A stretch of DNA of 52,043 bases, taken from Acidobacteriota bacterium. GTDB taxonomy: Bacteria > Acidobacteriota > Terriglobia > Bryobacterales > Bryobacteraceae. The stretch covers positions 1 to 52,043 of the forward strand of contig JAFDVU010000033.1 of the NCBI GenBank assembly GCA_018268835.1, given 5' to 3'. The position numbers and the translations under genes are program-made. Below the pieces are notes generated by a model that saw only the letters and a list, made by a program, of their open reading frames with translations, did not search any database and had not been told where the DNA came from. Of this stretch, positions 10,584 to 18,567 are shown in pieces. How positions within the stretch are numbered: the first letter of the stretch is position 1; the number at the start of each line of letters is the position of its first letter.

Positions 10584-11192
10584 TCACTCCCACTCGATCC
10601 CGCGCGCCCGCAAGTCCCGCTCGATCTGTTCCCGCCCCTCAAACACCACCGCGTCAATGCCCCGCGCCCGCGCCGCCTCCACGTACTGCGCGATATCGTC
10701 CGTGTAGAAACACTCGCCCGCGGCGCATCCCGCCGCCCGCACCGCCGCCTCGAAAATTTCCGCCCGCGGCTTCATCGCGCGCACCTCGTAGGAAAGCACC
10801 AGCGCGTGGAAATGCCGCAGCAGGTTCGGATACCACTCCCGGATCATCGCGAAGTGCAGAGCGTTGGTGTTGGACACCAGCACCAGGCGATACCGTTTCG
10901 CCAGCCCTTCCAGCAGACTCTCCGGCAGGATCGCGTGCGTGAAAATGCTGCTCCAGATTTCGCGGAAGCGATCGAACGGCAAATCCAGTCCCAGGATGCG
11001 GCAGAACTCGCCATAAAACTCCTCCGGCTCCACCAACCCGGTCTCGAACCGCTCCACCAGTCCGGTTGGCGCCAGACGCTGGGGAATCTCCGCCGCCGGA
11101 TACGGGCAGGTTTTCCCCAGAGCCTCGTACCCGAGACGAAACTCGAAGTGAACCAGCACCCTGCCAAGGTCGAACAAAATCGCTTTGTGCAT
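10584..11192 (-). CDS. HAD-superfamily hydrolase (YihX-like)
   Basis: Small soluble HAD hydrolase of about 202 aa. Motif I is ILFDLGRVLV, with the nucleophile Asp8 followed by Leu-Gly instead of the more common x-Asp, as in the YihX/epoxide-hydrolase-like subgroup. Motif II is LVSNTN, motif III MKPRAEIF, and motif IV YTDDI. A helical cap lies between residues 15 and 85. The ATG at 11192 is chosen over the longer open frame because the HAD motif starts immediately and GGAG lies just upstream. Convergent with the dehydratase. Likely a sugar-phosphate or nucleotide phosphatase; substrate unknown. Confidence 0.88.
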   Translation of the reverse strand: MHKAILFDLGRVLVHFEFRLGYEALGKTCPYPAAEIPQRLAPTGLVERFETGLVEPEEFYGEFCRILGLDLPFDRFREIWSSIFTHAILPESLLEGLAKRYRLVLVSNTNALHFAMIREWYPNLLRHFHALVLSYEVRAMKPRAEIFEAAVRAAGCAAGECFYTDDIAQYVEAARARGIDAVVFEGREQIERDLRARGIEWE

Positions 11193-11411
11193 GCGCTCCT
11201 TCCACCATACCGTGAAGGGGCGCCGCGCGCGCCGCCCGCCTGCGCCGCGTCCGATTCCGTAACCCCACTGTCCGCCAGCGAACACCCCGCATCCCGCCCG
11301 CGCACACCCCGCGACCCGCACTCCGCTGATTCCGCGCCATTTCCCCGCAACCATCCGTTGGCCCCGCAGTTGCCCCACCGAGCCGGTATAGTGCTGGAAG
11401 GTAGACCCTTT
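11193..11411. other. Divergent intergenic region, HAD gene / TolC-like gene
   Basis: C-rich 219-bp spacer that must hold both promoters. A TATAGT box (11387-11392) precedes the TolC-like gene, and TTGCCC (11370-11375) is nearby but only 11 bp away, too close for a standard -35. No coding region, RNA or clear terminator recognised. Confidence 0.3.
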
Positions 11412-13346
11412 ATGAGACTCTTATTGCCATTCGTGCTGATCGCCGCCGCCTGCGCGCAGCAATCCGGGACCGGCGTCCCCACCAACACCCCGGACATCCA
11501 GGGATACCAGGGACAACACTTCTGGGCCCGCTTCACCCGCCGCTATCTGCCCAGCGACGTGACGCGCACGCAGTTCGTCAACTCCAACCGGCTGGACAGC
11601 CTCATGCGCGCCGGCAATATCTACCTTTCGCTCGAGGACGCCATCGCGCTCGCTCTCGAAAACAACCTCGATATCGAATACCACCGCTACGACCGCCGCC
11701 AGGCCGAAACCGATCAACTCCGCGCCTCCGCCGGACAACTGCTGCGCTTCTCCGGCGGCGGCATCCGCGCCGGCTTCAACTCCGCGTCCAGCGGCGTCCT
11801 CGCCGGAACCACCTCGCTCGGCGCCGGCAGCAGCACCAGCGGCCAGACCGGCATTCTCAGCGGCTTTACGATTCAAGCCGCCGGCAGCAGCATCCCCAAC
11901 CTCGAACCGTTGGCCTTCGTCAGTTGGCAGGGCTCGCACCAGACCCGCCCGCTCACCAGCAGCGTCGCCACCGGCACCAATTACCTGATCTCCAGCGCGC
12001 ACTCCCTCATCTACGGCTTCCAGAAGTCCTTCCTCACCGGCACCAAGGTCACGGTCGATCTCTCGCAGCAGAGCCTCAGCCAGAACGCCCCCGCCAACCT
12101 CTACAACCCCAGCCTCTCCGGCAACGCCGAAATCAGCATCGTGCAGCCGCTATTGCAAGGCTTCGGCATCGCCACCAACCGGCGCGCCATCACCATCGCA
12201 AAAAACAACCTCACCGTCGCGGACCTCAACTTCAAGACCCAGGTCATCGCCACCGTCAAGAACGTGGTCGATCTCTACTGGGACCTGGTCAGCCTCAACG
12301 ACAACCTGCACGCCAAGCAGCGCGCGCTCGATATCGCGCAGAAGCTGTACGACGACAACCGCAAGCGCCTCGCCGTCGGCGCCATCGCGCCCATCGACAT
12401 CGTGCAGGCCGAGGCAGGCGTCGAGACCGCGCAACTGGACCTTCGCCAGGCCGGCGCGCAGGTGCTCCAGCAGGAACTCATCCTCAAGAGCGCGCTCACC
12501 CGCACGGGGGTGGACAGCGCCACCATCATGGACGCGCACATCATCCCCACCGACTCCATCCAGGTGCCTGCCGCCGACGCCGTCCGCCCGATTCAGGACA
12601 TGGTCGCCGAAGCGCTCTCCAACCGGCCCGAGTTGCGCATCTCCAGAATCAACATGGAGAATACGCGCATCAACATGAAGGGCGTGAAGAACGCCATGCT
12701 GCCCGGCCTGGACGTCTTCGTCGACCTGCAGAACAACGCGCTCGCCGGCGCCTCCAATACGCTGGCTATCCCCACCGATGCCTACGGCCAGCCGCTCTTC
12801 GTTCGCGATACGCCCAACCCCTACTTCCTGGGCAACTGGGGCACCGTGTTCAGCCAGTTGGCGGGACGCAACTTTCCCAATTACTCGGCCGGCTTCAACC
12901 TCAACATCCCCCTCTCCAACAGCGCCGCCCGCGCCGACATGATCAAGAACCAACTCGATTATCGGCAGGCCGAAATCGACGCCAAGAGCGCGGAGAATGC
13001 CGTGCGCCTCAACGTGGTCAACGCACGCATTTCGCTCGAGCAGGCGCGCGCCGCCTATGAAACCGCCGTCAAAGCGCGCAAACTCCAGGAGCAGACCTTC
13101 GCCGCCACCCAACGCAAGTACCAGATGGGCACCGCCACCTTCACCGATGTCGCGCTGCTGCAGCGCGACGTGGTGACTTCGCAGACCGCCGAAAACAACG
13201 CCCTCAACGGATACATCAAAGCGCGCAACAACCTCGACCAGGTACTCGGCCGGCTCCTTGACGTCAACCACGTCGATCTCCAGGAAGCCTACCAGGGCAA
13301 GGTCAACCGTCCGCCGGACGCGCTGCCCGTCGTCGGACGCCGGTAG
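11412..13346 (+). CDS. TolC-like outer-membrane efflux protein
   Basis: Outer-membrane channel of the TolC/OEP family, which forms trimers with periplasmic coiled-coil tunnels for efflux or type I secretion. A signal peptide (MRLLLPFVLIAAACAQ) starts at ATG 11412. A Gly/Ser-rich region (residues about 110-165) precedes two OEP repeats with long helices, seen in KNVVDLYWDLVSLNDN, KRLAVGAIAPIDIVQAEAGV and KYQMGTATFTDVALLQRDV. The product is about 644 aa, longer than E. coli TolC because of the N-terminal extension. The open frame runs back to 10806 antisense to the HAD gene; that part is not coding. No inner-membrane pump genes are adjacent. Confidence 0.92.
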   Translation: MRLLLPFVLIAAACAQQSGTGVPTNTPDIQGYQGQHFWARFTRRYLPSDVTRTQFVNSNRLDSLMRAGNIYLSLEDAIALALENNLDIEYHRYDRRQAETDQLRASAGQLLRFSGGGIRAGFNSASSGVLAGTTSLGAGSSTSGQTGILSGFTIQAAGSSIPNLEPLAFVSWQGSHQTRPLTSSVATGTNYLISSAHSLIYGFQKSFLTGTKVTVDLSQQSLSQNAPANLYNPSLSGNAEISIVQPLLQGFGIATNRRAITIAKNNLTVADLNFKTQVIATVKNVVDLYWDLVSLNDNLHAKQRALDIAQKLYDDNRKRLAVGAIAPIDIVQAEAGVETAQLDLRQAGAQVLQQELILKSALTRTGVDSATIMDAHIIPTDSIQVPAADAVRPIQDMVAEALSNRPELRISRINMENTRINMKGVKNAMLPGLDVFVDLQNNALAGASNTLAIPTDAYGQPLFVRDTPNPYFLGNWGTVFSQLAGRNFPNYSAGFNLNIPLSNSAARADMIKNQLDYRQAEIDAKSAENAVRLNVVNARISLEQARAAYETAVKARKLQEQTFAATQRKYQMGTATFTDVALLQRDVVTSQTAENNALNGYIKARNNLDQVLGRLLDVNHVDLQEAYQGKVNRPPDALPVVGRR

Positions 13347-13371
13347 CCGCCCCACCCGTTGGCCCGCGCTG

Positions 13372-13398
13372 GTAGCACGATCGGCACATGCGTGCTAC
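13372..13398. repeat. Inverted repeat GTAGCACG / CGTGCTAC
   Basis: Perfect 8-bp arms separated by 11 bases, located between the TolC-like stop and the cupin start. It covers an alternative upstream ATG of the cupin (13388), which favours 13412 as start. Without a T-run a terminator role is unproven; an operator or dispersed repeat is possible. Confidence 0.45.
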
Positions 13399-13411
13399 GC
13401 TCGCAAGAGAC

Positions 13412-13816
13412 ATGCACACCTTCTTACTCGTCTTCCTTGGTGCGGCCGGCGCGGCATGGTGCCAATCCGCGACCACGCCGCAGCCCGCGGCGCCGCGCCC
13501 CCTGACCTTGCCGCTGGAATGCCAGACCGGCGACTGTCCCCTGCTGCGGGGCGCGCCGCAAACGGCGGGGATGCGAAGCGGCTTCGTCCGCCTCAAGCCC
13601 GGCCAGACCGTCGGGTGGCACACCACCGGCCAGAACGAAGAATCGCTCGTCATCTTCCGCGGACGCGGCGAAGTGCTCATCGAGGGCCAGCCGAAGCTGG
13701 ACCTCACCGGACCGGGTTTCGCGTACATCCCCGCCGGCCGGCGCCACAACGTCGCCAATACCGGAGACCAGCCGCTCGAATACGTCTACGTGGTCGCGCC
13801 CGCCGGAACCCGCTAA
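13412..13816 (+). CDS. Exported cupin-domain protein
   Basis: Single cupin barrel of about 134 aa with a signal peptide (MHTFLLVFLGAAGAAWCQ). The barrel shows GQTVGWHTTGQNEESLVIFRG (metal-site histidine and glutamates of motif 1) and GFAYIPAGRRHNVANTG (motif 2 with the last histidine). The ATG at 13412 has AAGAGA upstream and places the signal sequence at the N-terminus; ATG 13388 would lie in a palindrome. It precedes a Tat-exported Gfo/Idh/MocA oxidoreductase, an arrangement seen again at 44504-46124. Possible sugar isomerase or dioxygenase-like role; no specific reaction can be assigned. Confidence 0.8.
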   Translation: MHTFLLVFLGAAGAAWCQSATTPQPAAPRPLTLPLECQTGDCPLLRGAPQTAGMRSGFVRLKPGQTVGWHTTGQNEESLVIFRGRGEVLIEGQPKLDLTGPGFAYIPAGRRHNVANTGDQPLEYVYVVAPAGTR

Positions 13817-13817
13817 T

Positions 13818-13834
13818 CCCGGCAGCCTGCCGGG
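13818..13834 (+). terminator. Stem-loop after the cupin gene
   Basis: CCCGGCAGCCTGCCGGG, two bases after the cupin stop, is an almost uninterrupted GC-rich inverted repeat. No T-run follows on the plus strand, so intrinsic termination is uncertain. A TATACT box follows at 13851-13856, consistent with a new transcription unit. Confidence 0.35.
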
Positions 13835-13898
13835 GATCGCGCGAAAAAAGTATACTCGTTCCCGTGGCGGTCCTGGCGGCCGCCCTGGGAGACAACTC

Positions 13899-15074
13899 GT
13901 GAATCGCAGGGACCTTGGGAAACTCGCCGGCGGAGCCGCCCTCACCGCCGCATCGTGGAATCGTGTGTGGGGCGCCAGCGACCGCCTCGGCATGGCGCTC
14001 ATCGGCAGCGGGCGCCGCGGCACCGAAGTCATGCGCGCCTTCCTCGCCTCGGGCGCCGTCGATCTCCGCTGCCTCTGCGACGTCTACGACGCCCATCGCG
14101 AAAAGGCGCGCCACGCGCTGCTCCCCAACGGCCCCACGCCCTTCGAGTGCGTGGCCCACGAGGAGGCGCTCGCCCGCCCCGATGTGGATGCCGTCCTCAT
14201 TGCCGCGCCCGACCACCTGCACGTTGATCTTGCGCGCGCCGCCCTCGCGGCCGGCAAGCATGTCTACCTCGAAAAACCCACCACCCATCACTTCTCGGAA
14301 GGCCGCGCCCTCCTGGCTGCCGTGGAGTCTTCCGGCAAACTCCTCCAGTGCGGCATGCAGCAGCGCAGCGGCGAGCACTACCAGCGCGCCAAGGCGGAGA
14401 TTTTCGCCAACAGGCGCCTCGGTGAAGTCGTCTTCGTGCGCACCTGGTGGAGCAATTTCCCCTGGCAGGCGCGCCACGTCGCTTCCGCGCCTCAACCCGC
14501 CGGACTCGATTGGGACCGCTTCCTCGGCCCCGCCCCCAAGCGCCCCTTCGACATGTTCCGCTACGATTCCTGGCGCTGCTTCAGCGATTACGGCGGCGGC
14601 CTGCTCGCCGACATCATGACCCATTGGGCCGACGTCGCCCAGTGGATGATGGACGAATCCACCCCTTCGGCCGCGCTCACCGGCGGCGGCATCTACCGCC
14701 TCCACGACGGACGCGACAACCCCGACGTGGTCAACGCCATCGTCGAGTACCAGGGCGGCTGGGACCTCACCTTCGAATCCACCGTGCTGCCCATCCGCGA
14801 GACCCGCGCCACGGTCCTGTTCCTCGGCACCGCCGGCACCCTGGACCTCTCCCGCGACGGCTACACCTTCACTCCGCAAAAGGGCGCGCCCGAGACCGTC
14901 CGCGCCTCGCGCGGCCTGGAAGCCGCCCACACCGCCAACTTCCTTGACGCCATCCGCAACGGCGCCCCGCTCAACGCCCCCGCCGAAATCGGCATCCAGG
15001 CCTGCAATCCCGTGCACCTGGCGCGCACCTCCTACCGCAACCGCCAGCGAGCCACCTGGAACATGGTCAACTAA
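13899..15074 (+). CDS. Tat-exported Gfo/Idh/MocA-family oxidoreductase
   Basis: NAD(P)-dependent sugar or polyol oxidoreductase. GTG start followed by a twin-arginine-type leader (NRRDLGKLAGGAALTAAS). A Rossmann domain with IGSGRRGTE follows, then AAPDHLHVDLARAALAAGKHVYLEKP with the catalytic-type Glu125-Lys126-Pro127, and the C-terminal alpha/beta domain (DYGGGLLADIMTHWADVAQWMM). Length 391 aa is usual for exported members in Acidobacteria and Planctomycetes. Tat export fits a folded, cofactor-loaded periplasmic enzyme. It follows the exported cupin by 82 bp and may act with it on a sugar substrate that is not identifiable here. Confidence 0.92.
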   Translation: MNRRDLGKLAGGAALTAASWNRVWGASDRLGMALIGSGRRGTEVMRAFLASGAVDLRCLCDVYDAHREKARHALLPNGPTPFECVAHEEALARPDVDAVLIAAPDHLHVDLARAALAAGKHVYLEKPTTHHFSEGRALLAAVESSGKLLQCGMQQRSGEHYQRAKAEIFANRRLGEVVFVRTWWSNFPWQARHVASAPQPAGLDWDRFLGPAPKRPFDMFRYDSWRCFSDYGGGLLADIMTHWADVAQWMMDESTPSAALTGGGIYRLHDGRDNPDVVNAIVEYQGGWDLTFESTVLPIRETRATVLFLGTAGTLDLSRDGYTFTPQKGAPETVRASRGLEAAHTANFLDAIRNGAPLNAPAEIGIQACNPVHLARTSYRNRQRATWNMVN

Positions 15075-15176
15075 CTCCACTAACCCGGCACTGACCAAAA
15101 GGAGGGTACCGTTACCCTGCCGATTCGTGCAACTTTGATCCTGTATTCGCGTCTATACAGTTGGGAGGTGGGAGCC

Positions 15177-15383
15177 ATGAGCAGCGTAGAAGACCGCACC
15201 AGGCTTTACGGAGCAATCCTCTCCTTGATCGAACAGGCCCGCACCGATACAGGCGATGAGACGCTCGGAAGCGAGGTCGAGGAGGCCATCCTCGATACGC
15301 AGTTCCGTGAACTCGAATCGGAGATTCTGGAGAATCCCGGCGCCTTCGAGCCTTGGCTCGTCCGCCGCCGCCACATCAATTAA
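15177..15383 (+). CDS. Small hypothetical acidic protein
   Basis: Predicted 68-residue soluble protein starting MSSVEDRTRLYG, rich in Glu/Asp, predicted mostly helical, with no membrane segment or cysteine. The start at 15177 is favoured by a strong purine-rich GGGAGGTGGGAG site just upstream; the open frame itself extends to 15135. A TATACA box at 15154-15159 precedes it. I do not recognise a family. Tail-to-tail with the CPBP protease gene, whose stop is 3 bp away. Confidence 0.5.
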   Translation: MSSVEDRTRLYGAILSLIEQARTDTGDETLGSEVEEAILDTQFRELESEILENPGAFEPWLVRRRHIN

Positions 15384-15386
15384 CCC

Positions 15387-16361
15387 TTACACCACAACAA
15401 AGAACGCCCGCCAGGCGACGATCACCAGTGTGTGCGTCACCATCGACGCCCGGATGCTGCCGGCCTGGTTCCGCGCCCGTCCGCAGAACCAGCCCAGCAA
15501 CCCGGCGATGATCAGCCATCTCCAGTTGGGAAAACCGTGATACCACAGGTGCGCCGCTCCAAAGAGTACCGACGTGACCGCGAGCGCCACCTGCCCGCTC
15601 CCGGTCCACTCCTCGATCCACCTCTGCAACACGCCGCGGAAGAGGAACTCCTCCATCAGGGTAAGTACAAACAGTACTCCGAAGAACGTCAGAGCCAGTT
15701 TGAGCGGATCCCCCGGCCTGGTGAACCGCACCGCCTTCAGCGACAGCCCAACCGCGCACGCCAGCGGCGCGTAATACAGGAAGTGAATCGCCCCGATCTT
15801 CCAATCGCGCACTGAGGGCCAGAATCCGTACCCTGTCTCGGGAATCCGCCTGCCCAGCATCAGCGCCAGCACCGCCATCAGGTACAGTCCAACGTCTCCC
15901 AGCACCCCGATCTGCAGTCCCTGGTACCGCGTCAGGTAGATCGGATCCATGAACCGGCCCAACTTCGCCGCCGCCACCAGCGCCAGGAAGCCCACGTCCA
16001 CCACCGGGCGCGACGGCAGCACACGGAACCACAGCCCCATCGCCAGCGCCAGCGCGGTCAGTTTCACCAACCCCACCCACGTGAACCACAACGCTCCCGT
16101 CGCCGCCGCCAGGTACGGCGCCAACACGCTCGCCAGCATCAGCCACACCAGGCACCCGCCGGTGAACTGCTCCCGCAAATCCCGAAAGGCCGGTACCAGA
16201 TAGAATGGATATTCCACGAGGAAGGCGGCCAGCGCCGGCAATGCCGCCCAGGTTGGGATGCCCTTCGAGCGCGCGTACCACAGCCCGATACCGCACAGCG
16301 CCATCCAGCCGGCGAAGCAGACCGCCCGGAAGCCGCCGGACGTTTTCACCATCGCGCTCAT
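15387..16361 (-). CDS. CPBP-family intramembrane metalloprotease
   Basis: Polytopic inner-membrane protein (about 324 aa) of the CAAX-protease/bacteriocin-processing (ABI) family. About eight hydrophobic segments are visible. The catalytic motif EEFLFRG lies near residue 240, followed by FGAAHLWYH and a distal His in the last helices (MVTHTLVIVAW), as in Rce1-like glutamate proteases. The start is taken at ATG 16361; a second ATG at 16352 is possible. The 5' end overlaps the open frame of the divergent exported protein. A second CPBP gene lies at 38333. Substrate unknown. Confidence 0.88.
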   Translation of the reverse strand: MSAMVKTSGGFRAVCFAGWMALCGIGLWYARSKGIPTWAALPALAAFLVEYPFYLVPAFRDLREQFTGGCLVWLMLASVLAPYLAAATGALWFTWVGLVKLTALALAMGLWFRVLPSRPVVDVGFLALVAAAKLGRFMDPIYLTRYQGLQIGVLGDVGLYLMAVLALMLGRRIPETGYGFWPSVRDWKIGAIHFLYYAPLACAVGLSLKAVRFTRPGDPLKLALTFFGVLFVLTLMEEFLFRGVLQRWIEEWTGSGQVALAVTSVLFGAAHLWYHGFPNWRWLIIAGLLGWFCGRARNQAGSIRASMVTHTLVIVAWRAFFVVV

Positions 16362-17067
16362 TCTAACATCCACCCTCTTTCCGCCCCTTCTGCGCGCGCA
16401 GGATCCCCCGTCCAACCTCGCCCGCCTCGTCGCCGCGCGCGAAACCGAAGCCGAGCGCGAGCGCAACGAGTACACCTATCGCCAGACGGTCACCATCGAG
16501 GAACTCGACGACCACGGCGCCGCCCGCGGAGTGTATCGCGAGATCCGCGACATCATCTTCTCCCCCCAGCACGAACGTACCGAGCAGATGATCGGCCAGC
16601 CCACCAACACCCTCAAGCACCTCATCCTCACCGACGAGGACTTCCAGGACGTGCGCAACATCCAGCCCCTCGTCTTCACCCTCGACCAGCTTTGGAACTA
16701 CGAGACGAAGCCCCGCGGCGACGAAACCGTCGACAACGTGGAGTGCTGGGTCCTGCAGGTCCGCCCGCGCCAGATCCTCTCCGGCATGCGATACTTCGAC
16801 GGGCTCGTCTGGGTGGACAAAAAGGAATACAACATCGTGCGCATGCAGGGGCAGGCCGTCCCCCAGATCCGCACTACCAAACAGGAGAACCTGTTCCCGC
16901 GCTTCACCACCATCCGCAAACCCATCGACGGCAAGCACTGGTTTCCGGTCTACACTTATTCGGACGATGTATTACAGTTCAAGAATGGGCCGCTGCGCCA
17001 GCGGCTGCGCATCTCCTACTCGGAATACAAGCGGTTTGGCGCCGAATCCAAGCTGATCGTCAAATAG
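16258..17067 (+). CDS. Exported hypothetical protein, LolA/MucB-like in pattern
   Basis: Secreted protein of unknown function, first gene of a run to 24887. The mature part (from about 16400) contains RNEYTYRQTVTIEEL, VRNIQPLVFTLDQLW and WVDKKEYNIVRMQGQAV, a beta-rich pattern reminiscent of the LolA/MucB lipoprotein-sorting fold (inference). The start is unclear. The only ATG (16258) puts 31 residues antisense inside the CPBP gene, while the apparent signal peptide (TIALILTSTLFPPLLRAQ) begins near 16348. An ATC (16351) or ATT (16360) initiator would remove most of the overlap. Followed by the lipoprotein gene after 6 bp. Confidence 0.7.
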   Translation: MPFERAYHSPIPHSAIQPAKQTARKPPDVFTIALILTSTLFPPLLRAQDPPSNLARLVAARETEAERERNEYTYRQTVTIEELDDHGAARGVYREIRDIIFSPQHERTEQMIGQPTNTLKHLILTDEDFQDVRNIQPLVFTLDQLWNYETKPRGDETVDNVECWVLQVRPRQILSGMRYFDGLVWVDKKEYNIVRMQGQAVPQIRTTKQENLFPRFTTIRKPIDGKHWFPVYTYSDDVLQFKNGPLRQRLRISYSEYKRFGAESKLIVK

Positions 17068-17073
17068 ACGCCT

Positions 17074-17427
17074 ATGAAGAAATCCGCCAAGGTGACGCTC
17101 ACGGTAGTAACCGCTGCCGCGCTCGCTTCGTGCGGCCGCTCCCCGCAGGACCCCTGCGACCGGGCCTACTACGATGACCTCACCTGCCAGGAAGCCATCC
17201 GCAGCGGCGGCTATTACTGGCACGGCACGTGGATGCCGATGACTTACAGCTATCCATACCCTTACTACTATGATCGCTACCGCAGCTACGTCAGCAGCGG
17301 CGGACACGTCTATTCATCGCCGTCGGGCAGCTATGCACGCCCGTCGTCGTCATCGTCGCCATCCCATTCCGGCGTCACGCGCGGCGGCTTCGGCTCCACC
17401 GGCGCCGCGCACTCTTCGGGGTCTTAA
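17074..17427 (+). CDS. YgiB-like lipoprotein
   Basis: Lipoprotein of 117 aa. The signal ends in the lipobox LASC, placing Cys20 as the acylated residue. The mature region is short and low-complexity: Tyr-rich (SYPYPYYYDRYRSY), then Ser/Gly-rich. A small N-terminal part with DPCDRAYYDDLTCQEAIRSGGYY resembles the DUF1190/YgiB group. The main support for the YgiB link is position: it lies 2 bp before a YgiC-like ATP-grasp gene, the same order as E. coli ygiB-ygiC. Function unknown; probably membrane-anchored partner of the ligase. Confidence 0.75.
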   Translation: MKKSAKVTLTVVTAAALASCGRSPQDPCDRAYYDDLTCQEAIRSGGYYWHGTWMPMTYSYPYPYYYDRYRSYVSSGGHVYSSPSGSYARPSSSSSPSHSGVTRGGFGSTGAAHSSGS

Positions 17428-17429
17428 CT

Positions 17430-18560
17430 ATGCGCAGAATTACTACGGATCCGCGCCCGGACTGGCAGCGGAAAGTGGAAGAGCACGGGCTCACCTGGGC
17501 CGCCGGCGAGCAGCCCTACTGGAACGAATCCGCCTTCTACGAGTTCACCGCCAAGGAGGTGGACGCGCTCGAAGCCGCCACCAACGAACTGGAGGCCATG
17601 ACCCTCAAGGCCGCCCAGCACATCATCGACAACAAGCTCTATTCCCGCATGGGCATCCCCCAGGTCGCCGTGCCGCTCATCGAAAACTCCTGGGAAGCCG
17701 AACCGCCCGCCCTCTACGGCCGCTTCGACCTTGCCTACGACGGCGTCAATCCGCCGAAACTCCTCGAGTACAACGCCGACACCCCCACCTCCCTGCTCGA
17801 AGCCGCCGTCATCCAGTGGTACTGGCTACAGGACCGCTTCCCCAAACGCGACCAGTTCAACTCCATCCACGAACGCCTCGTCGCGCTGTGGAAGGAACTC
17901 GCCGAGTACCTTCCCAACCGCCGTATTGACCTCTGCTCCATGGACGATGCCGAAGACGGCATGACCGTCACCTACCTGCAGGACACCGCGCAGCAGGCTG
18001 GTCTTGACGCCGCCATCTTCCCCATCGACGAAATCGGCTGGGACGGCGCCAACTTCGTCGGTCCCGAAGCCAATCCCCTCGGCGCCGTCTTCAAACTCTA
18101 CCCCTGGGAATGGATGGTGCAGGAAGAGTTCGGCCAGCACCTCTCCATGGCGCCCACCGTCTGGATCGAGCCTGCCTGGAAAATGCTGCTCTCCAACAAA
18201 GGACTGCTACCTGTGCTCTGGCAGCTTTTCCCGCGCCATCCGCTGCTGCTCGAAGCCAGCTTCGACGGCCCCGGCCTTATGATGGCCTGGGTCAAGAAAC
18301 CTCTGCTTGGACGCGAGGGCGCCAACATCACCATGCACCAGCCCGGCAAGGACCTGGAAACTCCAGGCGATTACGGCGCCGAAGGCTTCATCTACCAGCA
18401 CATGGCCCCCATGAAGACCTTCGACGGCCGCTACCCCGTCATCGGAAGCTGGGTCATCGGCCACGAGGAAGGCAACGCCGCCGCCGGGATGGGGATCCGC
18501 GAATCCGACACCCCCATCATCACCAACACCAGTTCCTTCGTGCCGCACCTGTTCGATTGA
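17430..18560 (+). CDS. Glutathionylspermidine synthase-like ATP-grasp ligase (YgiC family)
   Basis: ATP-grasp enzyme related to the synthetase half of glutathionylspermidine synthase, which couples ATP hydrolysis to amide-bond formation. The 376-residue product has the family pattern from WNESAFYEFT through FDLAYDGVNPPKLLEYNADTPTSLLEA, IDEIGW, the FKLYPWEWM segment, LLSNKGLLPVLW and the C-terminal GSWVIGHEEGNAAAGMGIRESDTPI. It lacks the N-terminal amidase domain of E. coli Gss, like YgiC and YjfC, for which the product is not established. It follows the YgiB-like lipoprotein by 2 bp and precedes an acyl-CoA synthetase by 7 bp. Confidence 0.9.
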   Translation: MRRITTDPRPDWQRKVEEHGLTWAAGEQPYWNESAFYEFTAKEVDALEAATNELEAMTLKAAQHIIDNKLYSRMGIPQVAVPLIENSWEAEPPALYGRFDLAYDGVNPPKLLEYNADTPTSLLEAAVIQWYWLQDRFPKRDQFNSIHERLVALWKELAEYLPNRRIDLCSMDDAEDGMTVTYLQDTAQQAGLDAAIFPIDEIGWDGANFVGPEANPLGAVFKLYPWEWMVQEEFGQHLSMAPTVWIEPAWKMLLSNKGLLPVLWQLFPRHPLLLEASFDGPGLMMAWVKKPLLGREGANITMHQPGKDLETPGDYGAEGFIYQHMAPMKTFDGRYPVIGSWVIGHEEGNAAAGMGIRESDTPIITNTSSFVPHLFD

Positions 18561-18567
18561 GGCCGCG

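Noticed and set aside
10806..11411. Upstream extension of the TolC-like frame
   Set aside because: It lies antisense to the HAD gene, and the signal peptide begins at ATG 11412.
13399..13411. ATG 13388 as cupin start
   Set aside because: It lies in the loop and arm of the 13372-13398 palindrome and adds residues before the signal peptide; ATG 13412 has a purine-rich site.
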